Assembly (NCBI RefSeq): GCF_000177675.1 | Contig: NZ_ADGX01000069.1 | Location: forward strand, 1 to 45,313 | Length of the DNA stretch: 45,313 nucleotides | Reading direction: 5' to 3' | DNA from: Parafrankia sp. EUN1f | Lineage (GTDB): Bacteria > Actinomycetota > Actinomycetes > Frankiales > Frankiaceae | Notes under the pieces: model-generated | Database searches by the model: none | What the model was told of the DNA's origin: nothing | Seen by the model: only the letters and a program-made list of their open reading frames with translations | Translations under genes and position numbers: made by a program | Shown: piece by piece, positions 9,744 to 17,425 of the stretch | How positions within the stretch are numbered: the stretch's first letter is position 1 | Layout of the letters: each line of letters starts with the position of its first letter

Positions 9744-9744
9744 T
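9723..9744. promoter_or_regulatory. TetR-type operator 2, overlapping the -10 box of the regulator's own promoter
   Basis: AAGTATAC (9723-9730), spacer GAGTCA, GTCTACTT (9737-9744). It fills the promoter spacer and covers the -10 box, so binding would block polymerase: autorepression is expected. Half-sites are identical to operator 1 in inverted order. Confidence 0.78.
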
Positions 9745-9749
9745 ATGGC

Positions 9750-10448
9750 ATGAAGTCGGAGGCCGAGACCACCGAGACCGGGGCGGTGGTGCGGACCCGC
9801 ACCGGACGGCCGACACCGGCCGAGGCAGCCGAGATCACCGCGCGCCTGCGTCGGGCAGCCGTCGAGATCTTCCTGCGGGACGGCTACGACCGGACCACGA
9901 TGGAGGCGGTCGCGCAGGCCGCGGGGATCACCAAGCGCACCCTCTACGCGCGCTATGCCGACAAGCGGACCCTGTTTCTCGCCGTGATCTCATGGGCGCT
10001 CGCCCGGCACGAGAGGGACCCTGTCGAGCTCGACCGGGTGCCCGACGGCCTGACCGAGGGCCTGACCGTCATCGCGCGGTCGCTGCTGGCCCGGGCGGTG
10101 GACCCCGACCTCGTCGCACTGCACCGGATGGCGATCGCCGAGGCGGCGCGGTTCCCCGAGTTCGCCGCGCACTCCCGGACGCTCGTCTGGTCGCCGCGGC
10201 TGCAGGCGGTCATGAGCCTGCTGCGCAGGCACGCCGAGCGGGGAACGATCGTCGTCGACGACGTCGAGATCGCCGCGGAACAGTTCATCGCCCTCGTCAG
10301 CATGTCTCCGGCCTGGCTGGCCACGTTCGGCATCACTCGGGACCCGGAGGCCGCCGAGCGGCACCTGCGCCACGCGGTCGCGCTCTTCCTGAACGGTGTG
10401 CGCCGCCGGGACAACGCCCACGACGCCGGCTTCCCGGCGTCGCACTGA
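9750..10448 (+). CDS. TetR-family transcriptional repressor
   Basis: 232 residues from ATG 9750; the frame is open back to 9630 but that part spans the promoter and operator. The N-terminal helix-turn-helix is clear: ARLRRAAVEIFLRDGYDRTTMEAVAQAAGITKR continues into TLYARYADKRTLF. The C-terminal ligand-binding domain resembles the TetR_C group with LTVIARSLLARAVDPDLVALHRM. It most likely represses itself and the divergent dehydrogenase through operators at 9610-9631 and 9723-9744, and possibly the SDR 49 nt downstream on the same strand. The ligand is unknown; an acyl-CoA or hydroxy acid would suit the neighbours. Confidence 0.92.
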   Translation: MKSEAETTETGAVVRTRTGRPTPAEAAEITARLRRAAVEIFLRDGYDRTTMEAVAQAAGITKRTLYARYADKRTLFLAVISWALARHERDPVELDRVPDGLTEGLTVIARSLLARAVDPDLVALHRMAIAEAARFPEFAAHSRTLVWSPRLQAVMSLLRRHAERGTIVVDDVEIAAEQFIALVSMSPAWLATFGITRDPEAAERHLRHAVALFLNGVRRRDNAHDAGFPASH

Positions 10449-10497
10449 CACGCCGGCGGGTCCCCCTCGCCGGCGACCAGCGGAAGGAAGTGTGGAG

Positions 10498-11259
10498 ATG
10501 GCTGGGACACTCGCCGGCAAGGTAGCGGTCGTCACCGGTGGCGCCTCGGGGATCGGCCGCGCCTGCGCCGTCCGCCTGGCCCGGGACGGCGCCCAGGTGG
10601 CGGTGCTCGACCTCAACGGCGGCGAGGCCAAGGGCGTCGCCGAGGAGATCGAGGCGGCCGGCGGAACGGCCCTGTCGGCCACCGTCGACGTCGCCGACCG
10701 CGCGAACATCGACCAGGCGCTGGCGGAGGTCCGTGAGCGCTTCGGGCCGGTCGCGATCCTGGTGAACTCGGCCGGCAAGGAGGGCTTCAAGCGCTTCCTC
10801 GACATCACCGTCGAAGCCTGGACGTCGATCCTCACCGTCAACCTGACCGGGACGTTCCACTGCTGCCAGGCCGTCGTCCCCGACATGGTCGAGGCCGGCT
10901 GGGGCCGGATCGTCAACATCTCCTCGTCCAGTGCCCACAGCGGCCAGCCGTACATGACCCACTACGTCGCCTCGAAGGCGGGCGTCATGGGCTTCACGAA
11001 GGCGCTCGCGCTGGAGCTCGGGCCGTCCGGCATCACCGTGAACACGATTCCGCCCGGTTTCATCGACACCCCGATGACGCGCCGCAACGAGGAGCGGGGC
11101 TTCTTCGGCTCGACCGTCGACGAGCTCGCGGCCCGCACACCGGTGCGCCGGGCGGGGCTGCCGGAGGACATCGCCGCGGCCTGTTCGTTCCTCGTCTCCG
11201 AGGAGGCCGGCTATGTCACCGGTCAGGTCATCGGTGTCAACGGCGGCCGCAACACCTGA
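10498..11259 (+). CDS. Short-chain dehydrogenase/reductase (SDR)
   Basis: 253 residues from ATG 10498. The cofactor motif VTGGASGIGRA (TGxxxGxG), NSAG (NNAG-type), active-site Ser in VNISSSSAH, and the catalytic Tyr-x3-Lys in THYVASKAG are all present. IPPGFIDTPMT and the C-terminal GYVTGQVIGVNGG are typical of classical SDRs such as 3-oxoacyl-ACP reductases or 3-hydroxyacyl-CoA dehydrogenases. Asp at the end of the second strand (VAVLDLNGG) favours NAD(H). It follows the TetR gene at 49 nt on the same strand, so co-transcription is likely. Substrate not determinable. Confidence 0.93.
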   Translation: MAGTLAGKVAVVTGGASGIGRACAVRLARDGAQVAVLDLNGGEAKGVAEEIEAAGGTALSATVDVADRANIDQALAEVRERFGPVAILVNSAGKEGFKRFLDITVEAWTSILTVNLTGTFHCCQAVVPDMVEAGWGRIVNISSSSAHSGQPYMTHYVASKAGVMGFTKALALELGPSGITVNTIPPGFIDTPMTRRNEERGFFGSTVDELAARTPVRRAGLPEDIAAACSFLVSEEAGYVTGQVIGVNGGRNT

Positions 11260-11262
11260 GCC

Positions 11263-11301
11263 GGCTGCTGACCGCTGGCCGCTGACCGCTGGCTGCTGAC
11301 C
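11263..11301. repeat. Short tandem repeat after the SDR gene
   Basis: CTGCTGACCGCTGGC-like units of about 14 nt repeat between the SDR stop codon and the terminator hairpin. No function is evident. Confidence 0.5.
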
Positions 11302-11315
11302 AGGCCGAAACGCCC

Positions 11316-11357
11316 AGCGCGGGCCCCGTCCGCAGTAGTCCGGACGGGGCCCGCGCT
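11316..11357. terminator. Strong hairpin between convergent genes
   Basis: A perfect 17-bp stem, AGCGCGGGCCCCGTCCG (11316-11332) against 11341-11357, with an 8-nt loop and only a weak T-rich tail. It lies between the convergent SDR and acyl-CoA dehydrogenase genes and can serve both. Confidence 0.88.
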
Positions 11358-11400
11358 GTTGTCGCAGGACAGCCTTCCCGGCCAGGGGCCGGGAGTGTGC

Positions 11401-12699
11401 TCAGCGGCGGCTCGAGCCGCCCCGCGGCACGTCGCGGAACGCCACCCCGCGGTCGAGCGCCTGCTCCCGGGGCATGCCGAGCACCCGCTCGGAGACGACG
11501 TTGCGGGCCATCTCGGTGGTGCCGCCACCGATGCAGCTCACCTGCCGCAGCAGGTAGTCGTTGCCGCACTCGGCGGTCGCGCCGTCGGCGTCCTCCCAGG
11601 CCGCGCCCGTGCCGCCGGCGATCTCGAAGGCCAGCGTCGTCGTCCGCGCGGCGACCACACCGGTGAACAGCCGCCCGACGGCCGCCGACTGGTCCGGAAT
11701 CCGGCCGGAGCGCAGGCCGACGGCGATCCGCTCCTGCAGGGCGTGGGTGACGACGTCGAGCGTGCGGCCCTCACCGATGAGGTCCCGGGCCAGCGGGTCG
11801 TCGAGGCGACCCGCGTCGCGGGCGATCTCGACGAGGTGGGCGGCGCGGATGCTGCCGCGCGCCCCGCCCTTGGGAATGGTGACCAGGGGCGAGTTGTGCA
11901 GCATGCGCTCGTGGAACATCCACCGGGTGCCGACGGTCCAGCCGTCGTCGACGTTGCCGACCCGGTCGGAGTCCGGCACCCGCACGTCGGTGATGAACTC
12001 CTGGCAGAACTCCTTGTTGCCGTTGAGCATCTCGATGCGGTTCACCTCGATGCCGTCCTGGTGGATCGGCAGGATGAAGACCGTCAGACCACGGTGCTTC
12101 GGCACGTCCCAGTTCGTGCGGGCCAGCACCAGGCCCCAGTCGGACCACCAGGCGCCGGTCGTCCAGATCTTGGAGCCGTTGAGGATCCAGTCATCACCGT
12201 CCCGGACCGCCGTGGTCAGCGCCGCGGCGACATCCGAGCCCGCGCTCGGCTCGGACAGGAACTGCATCCACAGTTCCTCGCCCTTGAGGATCGCCGGGAT
12301 GTGCTGGCGCTTCTGCTCCTCGGTGCCGAAGTCCAGGAGCACCGCGGCGCACGGCGAGAAGGTCGGCGCCTGGATCTCCGACGGGTACTCGTACCCGGAG
12401 ATCTCCTCGCTGAAGGCGGCCTGGTGCTCGGGGGTGAGGCCCTGCCCGCCGTACTCCTTGGGGAAGCAGATGCCGGCGAAGCCCGCGTCGAAGAACATCC
12501 GCTGGATCTCGCGCTGGCGAGCGATGGAGGCGAGCTCCTCCTCGTCGCTGTGGCTGGCCCGCATCACGCCGACCAGGGCGTCCGCCGAGAGCGGCGCCAG
12601 GTTCGAGCGGATCCAGTTCCGCGCCCGGAGCCGGAAGCTCTCGACGTCCTCGATGTCGCTCGCCGTCGCGGCGCTGCCGCCTGTCGCGCCCGTGCTCAT
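11401..12699 (-). CDS. Acyl-CoA dehydrogenase, FadE-type subunit of a likely heteromeric pair
   Basis: 432 residues. The fold is complete: the N-terminal helical domain with FPKEYGGQGLTPEHQAAF, the FAD/substrate strand region WMQFLSEPSAGSDVAAA, LNGSKIWTTGAWWSDWGL, and a C-terminal helical domain with SCIGGGTTEMARNVVSERVL. The Glu at the medium-chain dehydrogenase position (YEGT) is Gly here, while an ER pair in WMFHERML sits where isovaleryl-CoA-type enzymes have their base. ATG 12699 overlaps the stop of the preceding acyl-CoA dehydrogenase by 4 nt. Such adjacent pairs form alpha2beta2 enzymes in mycobacterial steroid side-chain degradation; the substrate here is unknown. Confidence 0.92.
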   Translation of the reverse strand: MSTGATGGSAATASDIEDVESFRLRARNWIRSNLAPLSADALVGVMRASHSDEEELASIARQREIQRMFFDAGFAGICFPKEYGGQGLTPEHQAAFSEEISGYEYPSEIQAPTFSPCAAVLLDFGTEEQKRQHIPAILKGEELWMQFLSEPSAGSDVAAALTTAVRDGDDWILNGSKIWTTGAWWSDWGLVLARTNWDVPKHRGLTVFILPIHQDGIEVNRIEMLNGNKEFCQEFITDVRVPDSDRVGNVDDGWTVGTRWMFHERMLHNSPLVTIPKGGARGSIRAAHLVEIARDAGRLDDPLARDLIGEGRTLDVVTHALQERIAVGLRSGRIPDQSAAVGRLFTGVVAARTTTLAFEIAGGTGAAWEDADGATAECGNDYLLRQVSCIGGGTTEMARNVVSERVLGMPREQALDRGVAFRDVPRGGSSRR

Positions 12700-13838
12700 G
12701 CTGACCGCTCCTTGAGGTGCTCGACCACACCGGCGATGCGCTGCCGGTGCTCGGCCGGTGTTCCGAACAGCGCCCGGTCAAGCACGACCCGGCGCAGGTA
12801 GAGGTGCAGGTCGTGCTCGAAGGTCACACCGATACCACCGTGCATCTGGACACAGTCCTGCAGCAGCTCGGACCCGTAGTCGCCGATGAACGCCTTGGCG
12901 ATGCTGACCAGCTCGGCCGCGTCGGGCGACTGGGCGTCCACCGCGGCGGCCGCCTTGTCGCTGATGGCGTGCGCCGCCTCCAGCCACGACTTCATGTCCG
13001 CGAAGCGGTGCTTGAGCTCCTGGTAGGAGGCCAGCGGCCGACCGAACGAGTAGCGCTCGAAAGCCCACTGGACGGTCAGGTCGAACGCGGTCTGCATCGC
13101 GCCGACGCTCTCCGCGGTCAGGATCACCAGCGCGATCTGGAGCTGGCGTTCCACCTGCTCCGCGGCACCGCCCAGCTCACCGACGACGGCGCTGCGCGGC
13201 ACCCGCACACCGTCGAACCGCACCGTCGAGAAGCGCCGGGTCAGGTCGACCGTCTTCAGCGGGGTGATCGTGATCCCGGGTGCGTCGGTCGGGACCAGCA
13301 CCTGGGTGAGGCCCTCCTCGGCGCGCCCGGTGACCAGCAGGTACCCGGCCTGGCCGGCCGACTCGACCGGCCGCTTCACCCCGTCGAGGACGATCTCGTC
13401 GCCGTCGACCCGGCAGGTCAGCGTCACCGTGCCCAGCCGGTCGTTCGGCGCGGGCTCCGTGTGCGCCCACGACGCGATGGTCTCCCCGGCGAGCAGCGCC
13501 TCCAGGACCGCCAGGTGCGCCTCACCGCCGGCCGCGCTCAGCGCCGCGGCGACGACGTTCGCCGACGCCAGCGGGCCCGGGGCCGACCGCACGCCGAACT
13601 CGTAGGCGGCGATCGTCAGGTCGACCAGGGGCGACCCGCTGATCGACCCACCGCCGTGTTCCTCCGAGACCAGCAGGGACGTCCAGCCGAGCTCCGCCCC
13701 GGCCTGCCAGTAGCCCGCGTCGAAGCCGGCGGGGTCGTCACGAAGCGCCCTGATCCGGTCGACCGGGACGCGGTCGGTCAGATATCGGGCCGTCGCCTCC
13801 CGCAGGACTTCCTGATCAGCGTCCAACTCCAGCAGCAC
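12696..13838 (-). CDS. Acyl-CoA dehydrogenase, small-subunit-like partner
   Basis: 380 residues from GTG 13838, chosen over 13871 because GGAGG lies about 9 nt upstream. Motifs include ELGWTSLLVSEEHGGG, VLDGVKRPVESAGQAGYLLV, WAFERYSFGRPLASYQELKH and the C-terminal QMHGGIGVTFEHDLHLYLRR. The sequence at the FAD/substrate strands is less conserved than in the partner, as seen for non-catalytic or half-site subunits of FadE heterotetramers. It is the first gene of the pair, with a promoter-like sequence at 13904-13931. Likely complex formation with the product of 11401-12699 is inference from the 4-nt overlap and family precedent. Confidence 0.9.
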   Translation of the reverse strand: MLLELDADQEVLREATARYLTDRVPVDRIRALRDDPAGFDAGYWQAGAELGWTSLLVSEEHGGGSISGSPLVDLTIAAYEFGVRSAPGPLASANVVAAALSAAGGEAHLAVLEALLAGETIASWAHTEPAPNDRLGTVTLTCRVDGDEIVLDGVKRPVESAGQAGYLLVTGRAEEGLTQVLVPTDAPGITITPLKTVDLTRRFSTVRFDGVRVPRSAVVGELGGAAEQVERQLQIALVILTAESVGAMQTAFDLTVQWAFERYSFGRPLASYQELKHRFADMKSWLEAAHAISDKAAAAVDAQSPDAAELVSIAKAFIGDYGSELLQDCVQMHGGIGVTFEHDLHLYLRRVVLDRALFGTPAEHRQRIAGVVEHLKERSA

Positions 13839-13903
13839 AGTCTGATACCTCCACGTTGCTCGACCCCTCACGCGACATCCAGGTCCGCAGGAGGTGACAA
13901 AAA

Positions 13904-13931
13904 CTTATAGGCGAATTTGACCAGCGTTCAA
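13904..13931 (-). promoter_or_regulatory. Promoter for the acyl-CoA dehydrogenase pair
   Basis: On the minus strand TTGAAC (13926-13931), a 16-nt spacer and TATAAG (13904-13909) lie about 70 nt upstream of GTG 13838. The -35 region also contains TTGA-N7-TCAA, a weak palindrome that could be an operator. Confidence 0.6.
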
Positions 13932-14048
13932 CCCTTGCCGCGACATCGGACGTCCGGAGCCCGAGCGGACCCCCCAGCAGCAGCGATACTGGCCTGCGCC
14001 GGGTGCCGCCGGCAGCCGACCAGGCCCGCAACTGGGACACCGGTCAGC

Positions 14049-14984
14049 TCACCCGTCAGCGGTTCCGGCGGCAGCCTCGCCAGCGCTTCCGGCGGCGGTC
14101 CCGGCGGCAGCCTCGCCGGCGGTCCCGGTGGCGGCCTCGTCGTCCGCGCCGATCTCGAAGTCGTACTCCAGTGGGACGATCGACCGGTACGGCAGAAAGG
14201 CGAGCTCCTCGTACGCCCCGCGGTGGGCCGGGTACCGGCCGACGGCCCGCCAGTACACCCTGGCCCGGTCGATCCGCTCCATCACGGCCGCGGGATCGTC
14301 CTCGCACAGCAGCAGGTGCAACACCAGGTCGGAGTGCCCCTGCTCCTGGGCCGACGACCCCCGGCCCGGATCGGCCCCTGGAGCAGCCCCCGGAGCGGCC
14401 GCGTCGTCGGCCCCCGGAGCGGCCGTGTCGTCGGCCCAGCCCAGCCGGACCGCGGCGAGCACGCCGGGCACCGCCGCCAGGTCGGGCAGGTGCACCCGCT
14501 CCCACCAGTCCACCGCCTCGCCCAGCCGGTCGGCCGACGGTGCCCGCCCCAGCGCCACGATCACTCCGCGGTGGGCCAGGTACGGCACGGCCACCGGACG
14601 GACCAGGCAGCCGGGGCGGGTCCACGCCGAGGTGACCCGCCACCGCGAGTTGTGCCGCGCCCGCCCGGGCCGCCAGAACCGCCCGGAACGCAGGATCGTC
14701 CGGTCCAGCGCGAGCCAGCCCTCGCGGGCCTGCTCCCCGCACATGTCGAGCGGCCCGCCGAACCAGTAGGTGGTCAGGTACGGCGGATGCCCGCCGAGCA
14801 GGTCCGAGCGGACGATCCCCGGCGCGGCGCGCAGGTCGCGAGCCGCCACGTAGCGGCGGCCGGCCAGCACGTCCGGTTTGGCGAGGTGCTCGGGCATGTG
14901 ATCGAGGTCGTACCAGCGGTTGTACTCCGCGGTGAACTCCGCCGGGATCTCCAGCAGCGCGAGCATCATTCCGGTGATCTCCAC
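14049..14984 (-). CDS. Protein with two tandem EthD/dimeric-barrel-like domains
   Basis: 311 residues from GTG 14984, with GGAAGGGG upstream. The two halves align with each other: WYDLDHMPEHLAKPDVLAG in the first and WWERVHLPDLAAVPGVLAA in the second share the W-x4-H-x-P...P-x-VLA pattern, so the protein looks like an internal duplication of a ferredoxin-like alpha/beta-barrel domain that would normally dimerise. A Gly/Ala/Asp-rich insert (TAAPGADDAAAPGAAPGAD) lies after the second pattern and the C-terminus is an Ala/Gly/Thr-rich tail. Function is unknown; proteins of this kind occur beside catabolic operons in actinobacteria. It lies between the acyl-CoA dehydrogenases and a crotonase-like gene. 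Confidence 0.7.
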   Translation of the reverse strand: MEITGMMLALLEIPAEFTAEYNRWYDLDHMPEHLAKPDVLAGRRYVAARDLRAAPGIVRSDLLGGHPPYLTTYWFGGPLDMCGEQAREGWLALDRTILRSGRFWRPGRARHNSRWRVTSAWTRPGCLVRPVAVPYLAHRGVIVALGRAPSADRLGEAVDWWERVHLPDLAAVPGVLAAVRLGWADDTAAPGADDAAAPGAAPGADPGRGSSAQEQGHSDLVLHLLLCEDDPAAVMERIDRARVYWRAVGRYPAHRGAYEELAFLPYRSIVPLEYDFEIGADDEAATGTAGEAAAGTAAGSAGEAAAGTADG

Positions 14985-15178
14985 ACCAGCCCCTTCCAGT
15001 CGCCCGTTTTCACCCTGGCACCCGGCGCCCGCACGAGCTCGGGACGCCACCGGTCGCCGGTGTTGGGATCTGTTGACCCTCGGTGTGCCGGTGTGGGTCA
15101 ATGCGGCATCGGCACCGAATTTCGGGGGCCGTCGATCACGGTTTGCATCCGTCCGCCTGCTTCCGGCGAAGGAGACCG

Positions 15179-15964
15179 ATGCGTCCCGAGCATGTTGGCT
15201 ACGACGTCGTCGACGATCACATCGGTGTCATCACGTTCCGCCGGCCCCGCGCCGTCGAGGACCACGGCGCCCGCGGCGCCCACCACGCGCAGCTCCTGCG
15301 CGAGCTGGACGACGCCTGGCAGACCGCCGCGGCGGACAGTCGGGCTCGGGTCATCCTGCTGAGATCAACCGGCCCGAACTTCTTCGCCGGGCCGGACGGC
15401 TCCGGCGACCGCGCGGGAGCCGGAGCCGGTGCCGGAGCCCGCGCCGGTGCCGGAGCCCGCGCCGGTGCCGGAGCCCGCGACAGCGCGGTGGTCGCCGCGG
15501 CTGGTGCGTGCAATGGTGACCACGACTGGGAGGTCCGCCAGCAGCTCCACTACGCCCAGGTCTGGCGCGACATCCCCAAGCCCGCGGTCGCGGCGGTCCA
15601 GGGCCGGTGCATGGCAGGCGGGGTGTTGCTCTGCTCGCCCTGCGACCTGGTCGTCGCCGCTGACGACGCCGAGTTCGCCCGCCCCGTGACCGGCACGGGC
15701 GGCGGCCCGGCCGCGGCAGGCAGCCCGCCTCCGGGAGGCAGCTCGGTCACGGCAGGCAGCTCGGTCACAGCAGGCAGCTCGGTCACAGCAGGCAGCTCGG
15801 TCACGGCAGGCGGCTCGGCTCCAGCAGGCAGCTCGGCTTCGGCCTGCGCCATCCTGACCGCCGCGCAGGCTCAGGACCTCGGCCTCGTCACCACGGTCGT
15901 GCCGCTCGCCGCGCTGCATCGCACAGCCCTCGCGCTGGCCCGCGACCTGGGCGGGAACCGGTGA
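15179..15964 (+). CDS. Crotonase-like (enoyl-CoA hydratase family) protein with core sequence replaced by repeats
   Basis: 261 residues from ATG 15179, with GAAGGAG 6 nt upstream. Recognisable parts are VGVITFRRP-type strand 1, ARVILLRSTGPNFFAGPDGS (first oxyanion-hole loop), HDWEVRQQLHYAQVWRDIPK, AAVQGRCMAGGVLLCSPCDLVVA (second oxyanion-hole Gly-Gly) and the later ILTAAQAQDLGLVTTVVP. Between DDAEFARPV and ILTAAQAQDLG the usual 45-50 residues (strand with the catalytic loop and PWEL..KAKELLFTG) are missing; a Ser-Ser-Val-Thr-Ala-Gly repeat (about 15718-15840) is there instead. A second Ala-Gly repeat lies at about 15415-15480. Catalysis by the usual mechanism is doubtful; it may be degenerate or a structural paralogue. 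Confidence 0.75.
   Translation: MRPEHVGYDVVDDHIGVITFRRPRAVEDHGARGAHHAQLLRELDDAWQTAAADSRARVILLRSTGPNFFAGPDGSGDRAGAGAGAGARAGAGARAGAGARDSAVVAAAGACNGDHDWEVRQQLHYAQVWRDIPKPAVAAVQGRCMAGGVLLCSPCDLVVAADDAEFARPVTGTGGGPAAAGSPPPGGSSVTAGSSVTAGSSVTAGSSVTAGGSAPAGSSASACAILTAAQAQDLGLVTTVVPLAALHRTALALARDLGGNR
15718..15840 (+). repeat. In-frame 18-nt tandem repeat inside the crotonase-like gene
   Basis: Copies of GGCAGCTCGGTCACRGCA, encoding GSSVTA, occur four times with degenerate flanking copies. They occupy the place of conserved crotonase sequence. Confidence 0.88.
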
Positions 15965-16127
15965 CCGCACGGCCGTAACCACTCAACGAACGCGGCTGGG
16001 CGCCTGAGCGTGATGGCCAGGGGGCAAGAGGGCGAGTCCGCCGAGTGCAGGATTGTGGTCGTTCGGGAGCCCGTCGTAGAACCCCGAGCTTCGGGTTTCC
16101 GCCGTCGCCACTGCTCTCGAGCAAGAA

Positions 16128-16165
16128 GTGAGGATTCTGGCTGCGGCAGCATCCGAAATCCTCAC
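16128..16165. terminator. Hairpin repeat, copy 2, at a convergent gene junction
   Basis: Arms GTGAGGAT (16128-16135) and ATCCTCAC (16158-16165) enclose 22 nt, the same spacing as at 4281-4320, and both copies are followed by a CTTGC. It lies between the crotonase-like gene and the convergent LtrA gene. A smaller hairpin CCCGAGCTTCGGG lies about 40 nt before it. A bidirectional terminator role is inferred. Confidence 0.68.
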
Positions 16166-16207
16166 CGCTTGCGGATCGCCAAGCAACCTTGCGTCCCGTT
16201 TGCGGGG

Positions 16208-17425
16208 CTAGCCTCCGGCGGCGCGGGCCTGCCGGTCGTCCAGGACCACCACCAGCGCGACGAGCGCCCACACCGGCAGCGCCGCCAGGACCGCGAACCA
16301 GGGCAGTGGCAGGCCCGCCGCGGCCGCGGCCGCGATGGCGGCCAGTGCGCCGCAGGCGATGACGACAACACCGAGGCCGGTGATCGGGAACGCGTGCAAC
16401 GGGGCGTGCAACACCCACACCAGCAGCAGGAACACGATGATCGGCAGTGCGATCGCGAACCCGACGACACCGTCGGACACCTTGATGTGATGGACGAGCG
16501 TCTCCGCCGCCACCTCCAGACCGGCACCCAGCGCGGCCAGCGCGGCGAAGACACCGTAGTGGCCGTAACCCCATCCGAACGCCCGCTCCGGGTGGCGGGC
16601 GAGCCCGTGCCCGGCGGGAGCCGCGAAGTACAGCCACCAGCATCCGAAGAGCAGCAGCAGCCCGCCGGCACCGAGCAGGACGGTGTCGGCGGTCGCGCCC
16701 GCCTCGACGGCCGGCGCGAGCGCCCGGGACGCGGCCAGCACGCTCTCCCCGAGCACGATGATGACGAACAGCCCGTAGCGCTCGGCGATGTGATGGGGAT
16801 GCCAGGACGTCCGGGCCGCGCGCTCGGCCCACGGCGGGACGGCCAGCTCCAGCGGCACGAGTACGAAGAACGCGATCAGCCCGGCGGTGTCCGGCAGCGC
16901 GAGCCGGGCGAGCCAGCCGGCCTGGATCACGGCGGTGCCCAGCGCGTAGCGGTACGCGGTCGCCCGGCTGGCCCGATCGCCACGACCGGCACGCACCCAC
17001 TGCGTGACCATCGCAACCCTCATGATCACGTAGCCGACGGTGACAGCGGTGTAGTCGGTGTCGTCGAAGGCGGCCGGCACGCCCGCCGCGAGCACCAGCA
17101 CCCCGGCCATCTGCAGCAGGGTCAGCAGCCGGTACGGGACGTCGTCGCTGTCATACGCGGAGGCGAACCAGGTGAAGTTCATCCAGGCCCACCAGATGGC
17201 GAAGAAGACCATCACGAAACCGACGACACCGTGGCCCAGGTGGTCGTCGGCCACGGCATGCCCGAGCTCCGCCGCGGCGGCGGCGATGGCCACCACGAAG
17301 GTCAGGTCGAACAGCAGCTCCAGCGGGGTGGAGGCCCGGTGCGGCTCCTCGGCGGAACGCGCACCCATCGGCAGCCGCCACCGGCGCCCGGCGGACGGGC
17401 TCGCCGGTTCAACGGTCTCCGGCAT
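16208..17425 (-). CDS. LtrA (low temperature requirement A) family membrane protein
   Basis: 405 residues from ATG 17425, preferred over 17458 because AAGGGGG lies 7 nt upstream. STPLELLFDLTFVVAIAAAAAEL is the hallmark N-terminus of LtrA proteins, followed by about ten hydrophobic helices; the conserved ERYGLFVIIVLGESVL segment is present. LtrA was named from a Listeria mutant unable to grow in the cold, but the transported molecule or activity is not known. The 5' end overlaps the histidine kinase gene by 17 nt, so it is likely made with the two-component system and could be its target or an accessory membrane sensor (inference). Confidence 0.92.
   Translation of the reverse strand: MPETVEPASPSAGRRWRLPMGARSAEEPHRASTPLELLFDLTFVVAIAAAAAELGHAVADDHLGHGVVGFVMVFFAIWWAWMNFTWFASAYDSDDVPYRLLTLLQMAGVLVLAAGVPAAFDDTDYTAVTVGYVIMRVAMVTQWVRAGRGDRASRATAYRYALGTAVIQAGWLARLALPDTAGLIAFFVLVPLELAVPPWAERAARTSWHPHHIAERYGLFVIIVLGESVLAASRALAPAVEAGATADTVLLGAGGLLLLFGCWWLYFAAPAGHGLARHPERAFGWGYGHYGVFAALAALGAGLEVAAETLVHHIKVSDGVVGFAIALPIIVFLLLVWVLHAPLHAFPITGLGVVVIACGALAAIAAAAAAGLPLPWFAVLAALPVWALVALVVVLDDRQARAAGG

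Noticed and set aside
15718-15840. Regular 18-nt repeats as a possible CRISPR array
   Set aside because: Units are contiguous without spacers, in frame, and encode a simple peptide repeat.
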